From Buddleja alternifolia (Eukaryota > Streptophyta > Magnoliopsida > Lamiales > Scrophulariaceae), in NCBI GenBank assembly GCA_019426215.1, contig CM033399.1, positions 20,655,022 to 20,719,021 on the forward strand: 64,000 bases of DNA, read 5' to 3'. The position numbers and the translations under genes are program-made. Below the pieces are notes generated by a model. It had not been told where the DNA came from and made no database searches. It was given only the letters and a program-made list of their open reading frames with translations. Of this stretch, positions 33,638 to 44,796 are shown piece after piece; within the stretch, counting starts at the first letter, position 1; each line of letters starts with the position of its first letter.

Positions 33638-35186
33638 GGCACGACGACCCCATCCACATCCAGGTGGTTCTCGAGATGTTTGCTACACATTTCATGCACG
33701 TCCCGGGAACACGATGCAACCAACACTAATTTGTGTTTAAGTCTGACCCATCAAATTCTCATGCAATAATAGTGCCCAAGTGGTCCCACGACTCTTGGAC
33801 GACTCCTTAGGTAGACTGAGATCCGTTTGCACTTCTAGTATGATCGTTTGTCATAGTAAAAGGCCTAGTTGTGAGATTACTACACTTAACTTGCCACCAT
33901 TCCACGACTCGTGAGACAATGATGACAAGCCGCACTATTTCCTCTCACATCTAATGATGGAAGGCACTAGACCTAATCAAGGGGCTTCCGGGCCCCCGAT
34001 TTATCCATTTAAGGAATTAATATGGATTAAAGGGGTTTTTCAAAACAAGGTCTCACACTTTTCAATTACTTATCTTTGTTAGGTGATTATGCAAACATGC
34101 ACAACATACATAACATAAAAAAATAAGTAATCATACATAAAGCGATAAATGTGATCTTAGTCAAGCCAATACCTAAACTCCCCGAGCCATTAAGGTATTG
34201 ACCAATCTAATCTATGGACCCCGACCCTACACTAAGGTCTTCAAAACTCCACGAGCTTGATCGTCTCCATCTTCGTCTTTAAAATCCCATTCAAATAAAC
34301 ACTTCCCTCTCATTTACAATAAAAGGAAAAACATGGCATGCAAGCCTCAAATTATAATAACGACTAGTCTATGGCTCGACCCGGATCACCACATAATCAC
34401 ATAAACAAGCTATCATGCAAATATGAATTAATATTCACCATCTTTAATTAAAGATGATCTAATTAATTAATGAATCCAAAGTTTTAATTTTTAAAAATCA
34501 ATTTTAGAAACTTCCATGAAAAAGTCATACTTTTCCAATTAATTTAAAAGATTTTCCAAAAACCCAATTTTATTCAATTTCGAAAATTAACAAAAATCCC
34601 ATCTTATTTCCTCAAAATTAAATAAAAATGTTTCCAATTTTGAAAATCCAATTTTAGAATAAACTTAAATAATTTTAATTTGAGATTCAAAAATCAATTT
34701 TACAAAATCACAAATTAGGGTTCCGCTTTTAATTTATTTGCAAAAAATGACCCAAGGCCTAAAATGCAATTATTACAAAAAAACATTCGAAAGTTGAGAA
34801 AATTGCATTTCAGCCCCTTACGTTAAAAAAGACGGGCTGCCTTAAGAGGCCCGACAGCCGCCGCCTTGCGCCACCTTGCGCCATGGACCACAACGGCGCG
34901 TGGCAGAGCAGCGACGTACTGCTGACGGCGCGTGCACGCAGGGCCGAACAGCGCGTTGTTGTTCGTCGGCGCTATCTGATGGCGTTATTCCGACAGCGCT
35001 GCGGTGTGACGACGCTTCCTTCTTTTTTTTTATTAAAAACATAAAAACGTAGCCCTTCCATTTTCAGATTAATACCAAATCAACTGATGCAAAAATTAAA
35101 CAGAAAATCCAACCAATTCCAATATGCAACAATTCTAAATTTGAAGCATAGAAACACGAAAAGAATCCGAGCCATGTCTAAACCTT
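33638..35186 (-). other. Leader of element B (upstream part)
   Basis: About 1.55 kb between the C insertion and the primer site of B, noncoding. It has a GC-rich island at about 34840-35010, roughly 190-350 bases from the primer site, matching the placement in C and D. The short ORF 34842-35042 is a by-product of that island. The remaining 240 bp of leader lies at 24332-24568. Confidence 0.7.
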
Positions 35187-35199
35187 GGCTCTGATACCA
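35187..35199 (-). other. Primer binding site of element B (initiator tRNA-Met)
   Basis: Minus strand TGGTATCAGAGCC, one base from the LTR. Identical to that of C. Confidence 0.92.
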
Positions 35200-35200
35200 C

Positions 35201-37235
35201 TGTTGGGAACGGTACAACCCCCGGGAATACCGGCGCATCGGAATACATATAATTTCAAAATTTAAAGCGGAATCCCAAAATTAAGGCTATGTAGACATGG
35301 TACCATCGGATTTAAAACTATCGTAGGAGAAAGTTTACTCGTGTTTACCTCTTGTAGACCTTAAAGCAACAACGTCTCTTTAAGCTACTCCCTGCTACAG
35401 TCTTCGAATTGATTTGCCCTAGTGCCCCAAGTGTTGCGCCTCTAAGATGTATCCACACCCTAGCTCGTACATTCAATTATGTCCACCAATGCTAGCAATG
35501 AGAATATCGAATCTTGGCTTTTTAGAAAAAAGGGTTTGGAATTATTTAAGTTTTCTTCGCACTCAATACATGAGTTTGAAGAAATAATGTGAAAGAAAAT
35601 ATTGGGAGAGAATAATAGAAAAAATGTTTTTCAAAATCCTTTTATTGAAAACTTATTTTTCTCTTTTCTATTCAAAACCAAAACTTTTTCATTAGATTTA
35701 AAAGAGGTGGAACACACATATATATAGAATCCACCTAGCGTTAAAACCCTACATATATATGATTCTTTTTCTTTTATTCTCTCTCCTTGTTTAGTTGGAC
35801 TCTTTCCAATTAACTAGATATTACCATATCTAATAATATCCTCACATATATCAAATAGAATCCTTTTCATATCCATTAATTAGTTACTTTAATTAATTAA
35901 GGATTCTATCAAATATATTTATAGGATATTAATATATATATATATTTTACAAACTTGGTGAACAAGATAAATCTTTCCACCAAATCCACATGCACTAATG
36001 CACACGCCCACACGTGCACTTGTGTGTGTATATATATATTATTTGATTTTCTCTCTCCTCATTCATTAATTAGTCCTTCCCAATTTAATATTCTAATATT
36101 AAATTTTAGGACCATTAATTAACTAGTTAAATTAATTCCTTTTCCTTGATTAATAAAATCCAATCAATTAATCCCAACATTAATTCACAAAGAATTAATT
36201 AGCCAATAGGTACTACACTAAATTATGTGTGTGACCCCTCAGACTCGTTGTCAAGCTAGCAATAAGTCTTCGTAGGCTAGATTAATTATTCTAAATAATT
36301 AACTAGACCTTGAATTAATTTCACCAAATTAGTCCAAGGCACCTATTGGTCTTGGTTCGATGTCTAGTAACGTCGCCACGACTTCCTAGTTGTCAACGAT
36401 GAAAAGCAAAAACCTATCCGAGTTACGATCGTCGTCATTATCCCGTCTATGGTCTAGACTATGGCGACGGTCAAACCCTAATAACCTTAGAAACTATGAT
36501 TGTGTTGTGACATCTAATGATCCAGTCTTCTAATCCGGGATCACCAATCCCTCTCAGAAGACAAATGCTTTGATCAAACGCTTTTAACGATCACTTAGAT
36601 TCTCGCAACAACATGGGAAATACCGGGTACTCGTGACCCTAGATGAATCCCTCTCCGACTGCTATTTGTTCCGCTCCACTACCAGACTATACCCAACATA
36701 CACGCCGTATGACTCTCCTGGAGTGCACGTTCATATCAAAGAAGAGTGGGTAGCAACGTTTCCAAATGACATCTTAGGTCTAAGGATTAATCTCACACTA
36801 CGAAACCCAAGGACTCACGTTCGACAGCACCGAATAGATGTCCTTTGGCCGGGCCGTTCAATTCCATAATCCAGTATGAATCTTCATACATGTATTGCCA
36901 TACAAGCCATTTACAATGAAACGCGTCGACCTCTTGGAAGAGTTACATGCATGAACAAGTCTTGACGAGGCCAGTGATAACCCACATCTCATAGCCTCTA
37001 TGACTTGGAACGATGTTTAGGATTACGGTCTTTGAGAGCATTTCATCTGTATCCCGACTGCTCCCCTAACTATATGTAATCTGTGGGATTTTTATCTATA
37101 CTAACACTAGTTATAACAATAAAGAAGCATACCATAAATAAAAAGTTCAATATATTTAAAACAAGACTGTCATAGTGTTACATTTAATGTGGCTGAGCCC
37201 AAAACAATTGGCTCACTTAGCACCTAACACTATCA
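35201..37235 (-). repeat. 5' LTR of element B
   Basis: 2035 bp, a direct but divergent copy of 18733-20862, followed by ATATG at 37236-37240. A TATA-like run CTATATATATG on the minus strand is at 35717-35727. Confidence 0.92.
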
Positions 37236-37240
37236 ATATG

Positions 37241-38689
37241 AACCTCTCATGTTTACATACTTTATGGATATTGGTCTCGGATACAAAACCTTTTGGCTGT
37301 TCTATATAGATGTCCTCTTCTAGGAATCTATTTAGGAAAGTAGTTTTGACATCCATTTGACATATCTCATAATCTAAGTATGCAACTACGGATAAGAGTA
37401 TTCAGATGGACTTTATCATGGCCATGGGCGAAAAGGTCTCTTGATAGTAAATTTCGTCTCTTTGACTATAGTCTTTTTCTACGAGCCTGGCTTTAAAGGT
37501 GTCAACCTTGCTATCGCTACCTATTTTTATTTTGTAGATACATTTACATACTATAGGTTTGATACCTTCAAAACGATCTACCAAAGTCCACACTTTGGTA
37601 GAATCCATCTCTGTTTTCATTGCTTCTCACCATCTTGAAGCATCGACATCCACCATCGCTTGATCATAGGTACAAGGATCATCTTCACCACCTTCTTATA
37701 CTACAGTGTGAAGCTCTAGCTCCCTCTGTAGTAGATACCCATACCTCTTAGGTTCATGTGGTATTCTACCAGATTTATATGGCGCTTGTGCTGCTGTTTG
37801 GTCAGGCCTTGGTTCTTGGATAGATGTCTCAGAGGGAGTTTCATTTTGTTCTTCCAAAACAATCTTTCTACCTTTGCCCCCTTCCAAGATGAACTCATCC
37901 TCAAGGAAGTGGGCTTGTAGGGCCAGAATGATCCTTTGATCATCATGTAGGTAAAAGAAGAATCTTATGAAATCTTCAGGATAACTAATGAAACATCCCA
38001 TCAGGGATCTTGTCTCCAATTTCTCCACTTTAGTCTTTTTGGCATAAGCAGGACATCCCCAAATCTTGATATGGTTAAGACTTGATTTCGTTTTATTCCA
38101 CATCTCATGTGGAGTTTTAGGAACAGATTTGGAGGGACATCTATTCAATATATAAGCAGCAGTAAGAAGTGCATGTCCCCACAACCAATGGGTAAATCAG
38201 TGTAACTAAGCATGGAACGAACCGTGTCTAACAGTGTTCGGTTCTTAAACTCGGCTACTCCATTTAGTTGAGGAGTTGCTGGTGGTGTTAGTTATAACAT
38301 TATTCCTTGTTCTCTAGGAAACTCATCAAACTCGGCGCTCATATATTCTCCTCCACGATCTGAACGTAGAGTTTTTATATTTTGCCCAGTTTCTTTTTCT
38401 ACTAAAGCTTTGAATTCTTCAAACCTTTCAAAGGATTCAGACTTTTGCGTCATCAGATACACTAGACCATATCTTGAATGATCGTCTGTGAAAGTTATGA
38501 AGTAGTAGAAATCTCCATGAGCCATTTTTTAAATGGTCCGCAAACGTCGGTATGCTCTAATCCTAAGACTTGAGTAGTTCTTTCAAAAGTCCCAATGAAG
38601 GGAGATCTAGCCATCTTGCCTAAGAGACATGATTCACATGTTGGATAGGGATCTGACCCTAATGAGCTTAAAAGCCCATCTTTTTCCAT
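37241..38689 (-). pseudogene. RT N-terminal part and integrase of element D
   Basis: Minus-strand frames give, from right to left: integrase zinc domain end (YPTCESCLLGKMARSPF, 38495-38689), core (FITFTDDHSRYGLVYLM, SDRGGEYMS, 38292-38525), C-terminal part and linker (38184-37696: NRCPSKSVPKTPHEMWN, IKIWGCPAYAKK), and RT start (37402-37620: YSQRDEIYYQETFSPMAM). The order and sequence follow element C. Frames break at about 37640, 38190-38290 and 38500. RT continues to the left up to the ATATG duplication where B inserted and then at 18727. Confidence 0.88.
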
Positions 38690-39330
38690 TTTGTAGATCT
38701 TGTGCTCTCCAGCGTGGCCTAGTCTAAGATGCCACTTTAGTCTTAAGTTATCTTCTTGCCTACCAAGCTTATGTGTAAAACATTCACATCGGAATAATTA
38801 TGGACATTTAAATAATACAAACCATTAACTAAAGATGCATTGCCAACTATTTTATTACCATAATAAATGTCACAATTCCAATTAGAAAAACGGAATTTAT
38901 AACCAGTCTTAACTAATATAGGAATGGAAACAATGTTCTTAAGCCCTTTGGGCAAAATCAAAACATTATTTAAAAACAATAAATGTCCAGAATTCAAAAT
39001 CAAAGAAGTAGATCCAATCCTAGTAACTGCGACGCTTTCCCTGCTGCCTACTTTGATCAGCACTTCTTCTCGGCCCAGCTTTCTACTTCTCTCTAGATCC
39101 TGATCCAAACAACATACATGAGCACTAGCCCCTGAGTCAACAATCCATGAAGTAGAAAAAATGGTAATAGAACAATTAGTTTCAAAAACGAAGAGTTCCA
39201 TTCCTTTTGTGCCGTTGTCTAATTTAGGACAGTTCCTCTTCCAGTGGCCATGCTCACCGCACTCGAGACATCTATCCGTCTTTTTAGGCCCTTTACTCTT
39301 ATAAAACCCTTGAGCCTATCCCTTTCCCTT
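38690..39330 (-). pseudogene. Protease and nucleocapsid knuckle of element D
   Basis: The 152-codon frame 38743-39201 has the protease with an intact active site (IVDSGASAHVCC) and the following region (LPKGLKNIVSIPILVK, GLYYLNVHN). Just upstream, in a nearby frame (39225-39280), the knuckle is readable (CLECGEHGHWKRNC). This protease is better preserved than that of C although D is the older insertion. Confidence 0.87.
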
Positions 39331-40031
39331 TTGAACACCCTCTTTTGCTCCTAGCTCGTCGACCTACTTCTTGTTCTTCTTCTTCTTAGACTTAGAATTT
39401 CTAAGTCCGGAAGAGATGACTAAGGCAGTTTCCTTTCCCTTTGGTTTCATTTAACATTGTTCAGTAACCAACTTGTTCATTAGCCCTGCTAAATTGCACT
39501 TTGCCTCATTGTAGTTAAAGTTAACAACAATTTGGGAGAAGGAATCAGGAAGAGACTGCAAGATTATTGAAGGGTGGTGTTCATGGTGATGTCGAGAGCT
39601 TCTAATTTCTCAATAATCGTTATCATTTTGAGGACATGATCATTAAGCTTCTCATTTTCTTTCATCTTGGCTCCGAAGAGCTCTTTTGACATCTCATATC
39701 ATGCAGTTCGACAATGCTCACCATAGAGCTCTACCAGTTGTGCTACGATATCTTTTACAGTGGGCATCTTATCATGTGACCTTTGAAGGTCATTGGTCAT
39801 AGATCCCAGCATGTATCCTTTCACCCGGAGGTCGTCCTTGACCCATTTTTCATGGGCTTGGATGTCTTCCTCACTAGCATGTGTCCTAGCTGGAGCCGAC
39901 GGGATATCAACCTCCAAAATGTATCCTAGAGATTCCATATTAAGGACAATCCTCAAATTTCTAGGCCAGTCCACATAAGTGGGTCCAGTAAGAGTATTCT
40001 TTTCGAGCATAATTGAAAGTGGGTTAGTCAT
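39331..40031 (-). pseudogene. Gag of element D
   Basis: ATG at 40031 (MTNPLSIMLEKNTLTGPTYVDW). The open frame ends at 39699 after VELYGEHCRTA; the rest of gag (to about 39430) is readable only with frame changes. Close relative of the gag at 29499-30110. Capsid of the particle. Confidence 0.85.
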
Positions 40032-42192
40032 ATTTGAGAGAGATAAACGAGAAAAGAAGTGTAGAAATAAACCAGATTAATTAGATTACTTGTAATTGAC
40101 TTAACCAAGAAAAATTAAGGACTTTAAAATTCATCTTGGCTCCCATTGCATTTTCGAAATCCACATTCCCATGTAGAAATCGGGAATCAACATTGGCATC
40201 GATTTTCCAGCAGGTATTGAGGTCCTCAATTAATTAGATGGGTTGCAACCTAACCGATTTCTGGCCCATTAATTATTTGAAGTGATGTCTGACATCAATT
40301 TATCCAATAAATGTTTCAATACTTTTCCCCATAGTTCACCAAGCCGCAACCTAACCGATTTTTAAGCTCGTGAACTACACGAGTTTATTCCCACTAACTC
40401 CTTTAATCTAACATTTGAATTTCACCTTACAACCTAACCGGTTTCTGGGGTAAAATATGCTTCGACTAAGGCATCTTATGCACTTAATAAAATTACAAAT
40501 TATTTCCAAATGCATAACCCCCATAACTGGGAAGCATTTCACATTTGTAGTAATTTTAATTTTAATAAGCTTAGTGGACGGCTAGGGTGTCTCACATCCT
40601 TTACTAACTCGGTATTATTTATTTAGGAGAATTTAGATTGTCTAATGTTTGGTCTCACCTTGCACATTAATCAATTTATATAGTACAATTATCATATATC
40701 GAACATGCATAATTTATACTTCTAATAATAATGCCTATCAATATATATATTCATGGAATAAATAAATAAAACCATCACACTCGATCATGTACTTTTACTA
40801 GAGGGCCCGAGCCAATGGGCCATCACAAAAAGGGTAAAAATGAAAACCTATCTAATCTTCATGGGCTTCTAGTCTCCACCAATCTTGAATTATTCCATTA
40901 CAATACTTTTAAAACAACCGATTTATTATTTCTAATAAAGCAATAAATAGTCTCAATTTCGGCTTTACAACACATAAAAAGAAAGGTAAATCGAATAAAA
41001 CCTAAGTCCATGATCGGTGTCTCCATCACATAAGGCATGCTCGCAACATTTAATACATGCTCGCAATATTAAAACACTTATGTTGATTATTTAAAATTTT
41101 AGTCCAACTAAAAAGTCCTTTATAAAATTTTCAATTTATATATATATTCTTTATTTCAATTAAGATCAATCTAGTCCTACTAGATGACTTAGATACACAA
41201 AATTATAAATTAAGTATATCTACCTTTAATTAAAATATTATTAGTCCAACTAAAATGAATACATAAAATATGGAACCTTATTTTATTATAATTTAAAGCC
41301 ATCATTCATTGGAAAAACTTTCATTTGATTAAAGAACTAATTATTAATCATCCAAGAAAAATAATTTATATTCCTTATTCAAATATCTAAGTAATTTCCA
41401 AGTTCAGGAAATATTAGTAATATTTAATCCATAAATTAATTATTAGTCTCCAAGAAAAATAATTAATTATTTTAATTAAATATTTTTATTGCAATTAATC
41501 TTATTGGGCTCGATTTCATCAAACTCAAGTCACCATTCTTTTGGACCACTTGAATTTAATTTAATTGGGCCTAAAATTAATTAATTACAAAACAGGCACA
41601 TGTTATTAATTTCTATTGGGTTAGTTTTAATTTAAATCCAAATCACCAACCCGTTGGTCCATTTGGAAATAATTAAATTAAGCCTAAACCAATTAATAAG
41701 TCAAATTTAAGTAATTTTCCAATTGGGCTTTATTTGAATTATTCCAGGTCATCATCCTTTTGACCCACCTAGATAATTAAATTTACCCAAAACCGAATTA
41801 TTAATTTTGAACCAAACCACAGCCCGTTGTTAGACCCGAGTCCTTGACCCGTTTCAGTTGACACACGACCCGACAGGCCGTGTGGCCAGCACCGTGTTCT
41901 CACACGACACTAGGCGCCGTGTGATCACATGGCGCCGAGCACTGTGTGACGCACAACGCTTGTGCGTGCGCCTCTCTCGGGGTCTTCAGCTCCCCCCCCC
42001 CCCATTTTTCTCGTTTCTTGATTTTTTCTCATATCATAAAACTATCCAGATTTATTATAAACATAAAAAATCAAATTCTAGGCTAAAAACCATAAAACGC
42101 AGATTTAAGAACGCATAAACGCATGCTTCAAGGACATATAATATGCATATCAAAAATCACATAATTTTGATCAAATATGCAGATCAAAGATT
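40032..42192 (-). other. Leader of element D between primer site and gag
   Basis: About 2.1 kb, AT-rich and noncoding, with a GC-rich island at about 41826-42000. A near-perfect 24-bp palindrome (GGCGCC at both ends, TGTGATCACA in the centre) is at 41913-41936. The island is about 200-370 bases from the primer site, as in B and C. An ORF at 41858-42118 lies in the island and shows no known domain. Confidence 0.7.
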
Positions 42193-42205
42193 TGCTTTGA
42201 TATCA
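42193..42205 (-). other. Degenerate primer binding site of element D
   Basis: Minus strand TGATATCAAAGCA, one base from the LTR. It differs at three positions from the TGGTATCAGAGCC of B and C. The position shows it is the decayed initiator tRNA-Met site. Confidence 0.8.
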
Positions 42206-42206
42206 C

Positions 42207-43921
42207 TGTTGGGTTACATGAAAAATCGCGTAGCGAAAGGTCTTTAAAATTAAATCCAAAAGTGAATTTCCTGATTAGCATATTTGAATCGAATAGACGC
42301 TAAAACGAATAACGACTTACCCATTGAAGCGCAGTGGCTGAAGAACTAATTCCTGCTTCAAAAATTTCAAAACCTGAAGGCATCAATATCCAAGAATGCG
42401 TGCAATCCAATCTTCACGAATCCTTTGAAGCTTTCTTGAATTCTTAACCCGAACAACGAACGTATGTTGCCTCTAAATAATCACGTGGATTGATTTGACG
42501 AAAAATTCCTTCTTTTCTCTTGGAGACCGACGGCTAGAGTTCTAGAAAGAGGGAGGAGAGTTTTTCTTTTCTTTCTAGTGGAGTTGTATGATAACTTGTT
42601 ATCTCATCTAGGTCAAAGTCCTTTTTAATATCACTTGACTTATTGATCAGACAAAACAAAAGAGTCCTTGTTGGGCATCCAAGTGGACGCCCAACTTAGC
42701 CCTAGGACATCCGACCCATCTTTTGTTTAATTAATTATCTATTTAATTAATAATTTATTATATCCAATAAATAAATAAATTAATTAAATAACCAAATGAA
42801 TTAGATCATTAATAATTACTCTTATCTTTATAATTAATTATCTCATCTAATGAGTAATTAATCAATTATTTAATTTATCCCTTAAATTAAATCTCCTAGA
42901 ATAAAATAGAAAATCCTTTTATTTTTCTTTATCAATCCTTTAGCGCGACTCTTTAGGATCGTTTCGTTTGGAAATGAGAGGAATCTAAAGGAAGTGGGTA
43001 ACACCTAGCCAGTCATGTGGCCCACTTCATAGCCCAAACGAAATGGAATGATTGGATCATTCCACAACCTTCCAATCGTAAATACCATATAAGTATAAAA
43101 ATTTTGTTCACGTGCCCCCGTCAAGTGAAAGTCATCATTATGTCAAATTCACTGGACTTGACCATATGTATTAATTATAATAATACGAGATCAATGATTT
43201 CGATTTAGTGCCTCGCACAATAGTCTCTTTTGCTTTGGCCAAAGACTTTTACCTCTATCATCTATATTTACATAGGATACTTTCTCATTCACTTATGAGA
43301 GAATAAATCCCATATTAGTTATCAGCTAAGACTACCACTTGCCCACTAAGACACATTTCGAGGTCGACCCCACCAACGGGTGAATTAGGTCTAACTACTC
43401 TAGTGACAGACTTGACGTCACAAGTGTATCTTCAGCGTGATAGTCCAGGTCAGAGGTTCACTTATACCTATTACGCATAATCAATTCTGTCATTGACAGT
43501 CACAAAGTGAAAACCCATGTGACTGAACTGATGCGAGTCGTGATCGAGCATATCAGTTCCACTGATGTGCCTACAGTCTTAAGCTCCCACCATCACATGG
43601 TGTTCGACTGGCACTCCGATGTCAAAGCTAAGATTGTACAAGTGTTCTAAATCTTTATTTGTCCATTAAAGACTTCATATTACTTGCGAACGAGTTTAAG
43701 TAATTAGGACCAATCTCTCTAGTGCCAATCTTCCTATCTTTTAAGAAGTAGAGAGATTGCACTGAAAACATGGTCAAAATGTTTTACACTACTTATAGAT
43801 GCAGATAAGATTTAAGTTTAAACAAAACAATGCCTTTTTATATAAATAATAAATAAGTTCATTAGAAGAAAAATGCTCTATGATTCCATCCTCTATGGTA
43901 TCTGAGGGCATAATCCTAACA
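42207..43921 (-). repeat. 5' LTR of element D
   Basis: 1715 bp, a direct but divergent copy of 15805-17601, followed by AACTC at 43922-43926. Confidence 0.92.
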
Positions 43922-43926
43922 AACTC

Positions 43927-44796
43927 TTCCCTGAATGATCGAAAAGATTGAAAGGATCGTAACAGTGATCGGAGCAAAGGATTGAGGTTAGATACAAACT
44001 ATGAACGGTCTCGCCATTATGCTAAATACGACCAATATACGCCTCTAAATGCCCTACGAGGTAGAGCCCTACTCTCAGCTCAGATGCATCATGTAAATGC
44101 AATTCAGTGGCTAAAACCGCTACTGCGAGGCCGAAGAAGAACCCAAACAAATACTGTCAATATCACAAGGAAAAGGGCCACAACTTGGAGGATTATTATC
44201 AATTAAAAAATAAGATCGAACAATTGATAAAATTAGGATGTTTGAATGATTTTATAGATCGCACTCTAGCTGAAGTAAGAACCTTGGAGGCCGACCGCAA
44301 AATAGAGGTCAGACAATCTCGTAGCAGGTCCCAAGAGCGCAATCAACGAGGATATCAGGACAATAGAGGATATGATAGACCTCGAGAAAATGAGTATTAG
44401 CGAAATGATGACAATTGCCATCATGCTAATTACCGACGTAAAGATAACAATCATTGTTATGACAAACGTCGTCGCAATGACGATCATCATCGGAACGATC
44501 AGCGGAGAAACGAGCATCCTCATCAAGAGAATGAACAAAGAGAGCACCATGAGCAAAACCTCGAAGAACAAGGAGAAATACATGTGATTGCAGAAGGTCC
44601 TGTTGATGGGGATTCATCAAATTCGAGGAAAAGGCATGCTAGAGAGATGCGCTCAAGTCATTATATCACTCCAAATCGCTGAGTGTCTTATTTGTAGGTC
44701 AAACTAACCTGCCGATCACCTTTGATGATCGGGATTACTAGGGAATGATTGTCCAGCATAACGACCGGATGGTTGTTAAGATGGTTATATTGCAAT
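43927..44796 (+). pseudogene. Gag end and protease start of element E
   Basis: Continues the gag broken at 15804. Frame 44107-44400 has a Tat-type zinc motif (CQYHKEKGHNLEDY: C-x2-H-x4-H-x4, last Cys replaced by Tyr), then IKLGCLNDFIDRTLAEVRTLEADRKIEVRQSRS and a run of Arg, Asp and Asn repeats. F has the same order (CDLHKDKGHDTEEC, then NNFIDCTLTDIRASEADSRKEVRRSRS). The region before the protease (PITFDDRDY, then a stop at about 44740) follows out of frame. Similarity to F stops at about 44793. Confidence 0.82.

Larger units (their letters stand above)
18733..37235 (-). mobile_element. Element B: Ty1/Copia retrotransposon, middle of the nest
   Basis: LTRs 18733-20862 and 35201-37235 (TGTTGGGA to CACTATCA) are flanked by ATATG (18728-18732, 37236-37240). 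Without nested C it is about 9.4 kb. Minus-strand order: LTR, tRNA-iMet primer site (35187-35199), leader, short gag, protease, integrase, RT-RNase H, LTR. It inserted in the RT of D. Its leader was later split by C, about 240 bp upstream of the gag start. The first 133 bp of the LTRs differ at about 19 positions, between C (8) and D (23). Proteins are divergent from C and D, so B is a different family. Confidence 0.93.
15805..43921 (-). mobile_element. Element D: Ty1/Copia retrotransposon, outermost of three nested Copia elements
   Basis: LTRs 15805-17601 and 42207-43921 (TGTTGGGTTAC to CCTAACA) are flanked by AACTC on both sides (15800-15804, 43922-43926). Minus-strand order: 5' LTR, degenerate tRNA-iMet primer site, long leader with a GC-rich island, gag, protease, integrase, RT-RNase H, polypurine tract, 3' LTR. 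RT is split by element B (18733-37235). About 23 differences in the first 130 bp of the two LTRs make D the oldest of the nest, as its position requires. Gag and RT are close to those of element C. Lineage is TNT1/Tork/Angela-like by overall form, tentatively. Coding frames carry many breaks. Confidence 0.93.
13352..44796 (+). mobile_element. Element E: truncated Tat-like Ty3/Gypsy element, host of nested Copia elements
   Basis: A plus-strand 5' LTR (13352-14700), Tat-type primer site (14702-14720) and gag (14835-15804, resuming at 43927-44796) are visible. The LTR is split by a Mutator-like element and the gag by Copia D with B and C inside it. After removing these insertions the element is only about 2.6 kb. 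It stops at about 44793-44797 within the protease region, where it meets element F in the opposite orientation. Pol and the 3' LTR are missing. LTR and gag are related to those of F, so both belong to one family. Confidence 0.85.

Noticed and set aside
41858..42118. 86-codon ORF near the primer site of D
   Set aside because: Lies in the leader's GC-rich palindromic island on the strand opposite to the element; no domain.
44266..44620. Minus-strand ORFs opposite the gag of E, with hydrophobic runs
   Set aside because: They are the complement of the Arg/Asp/Asn-rich gag tail; such repeats give Ile/Val-rich antisense frames.
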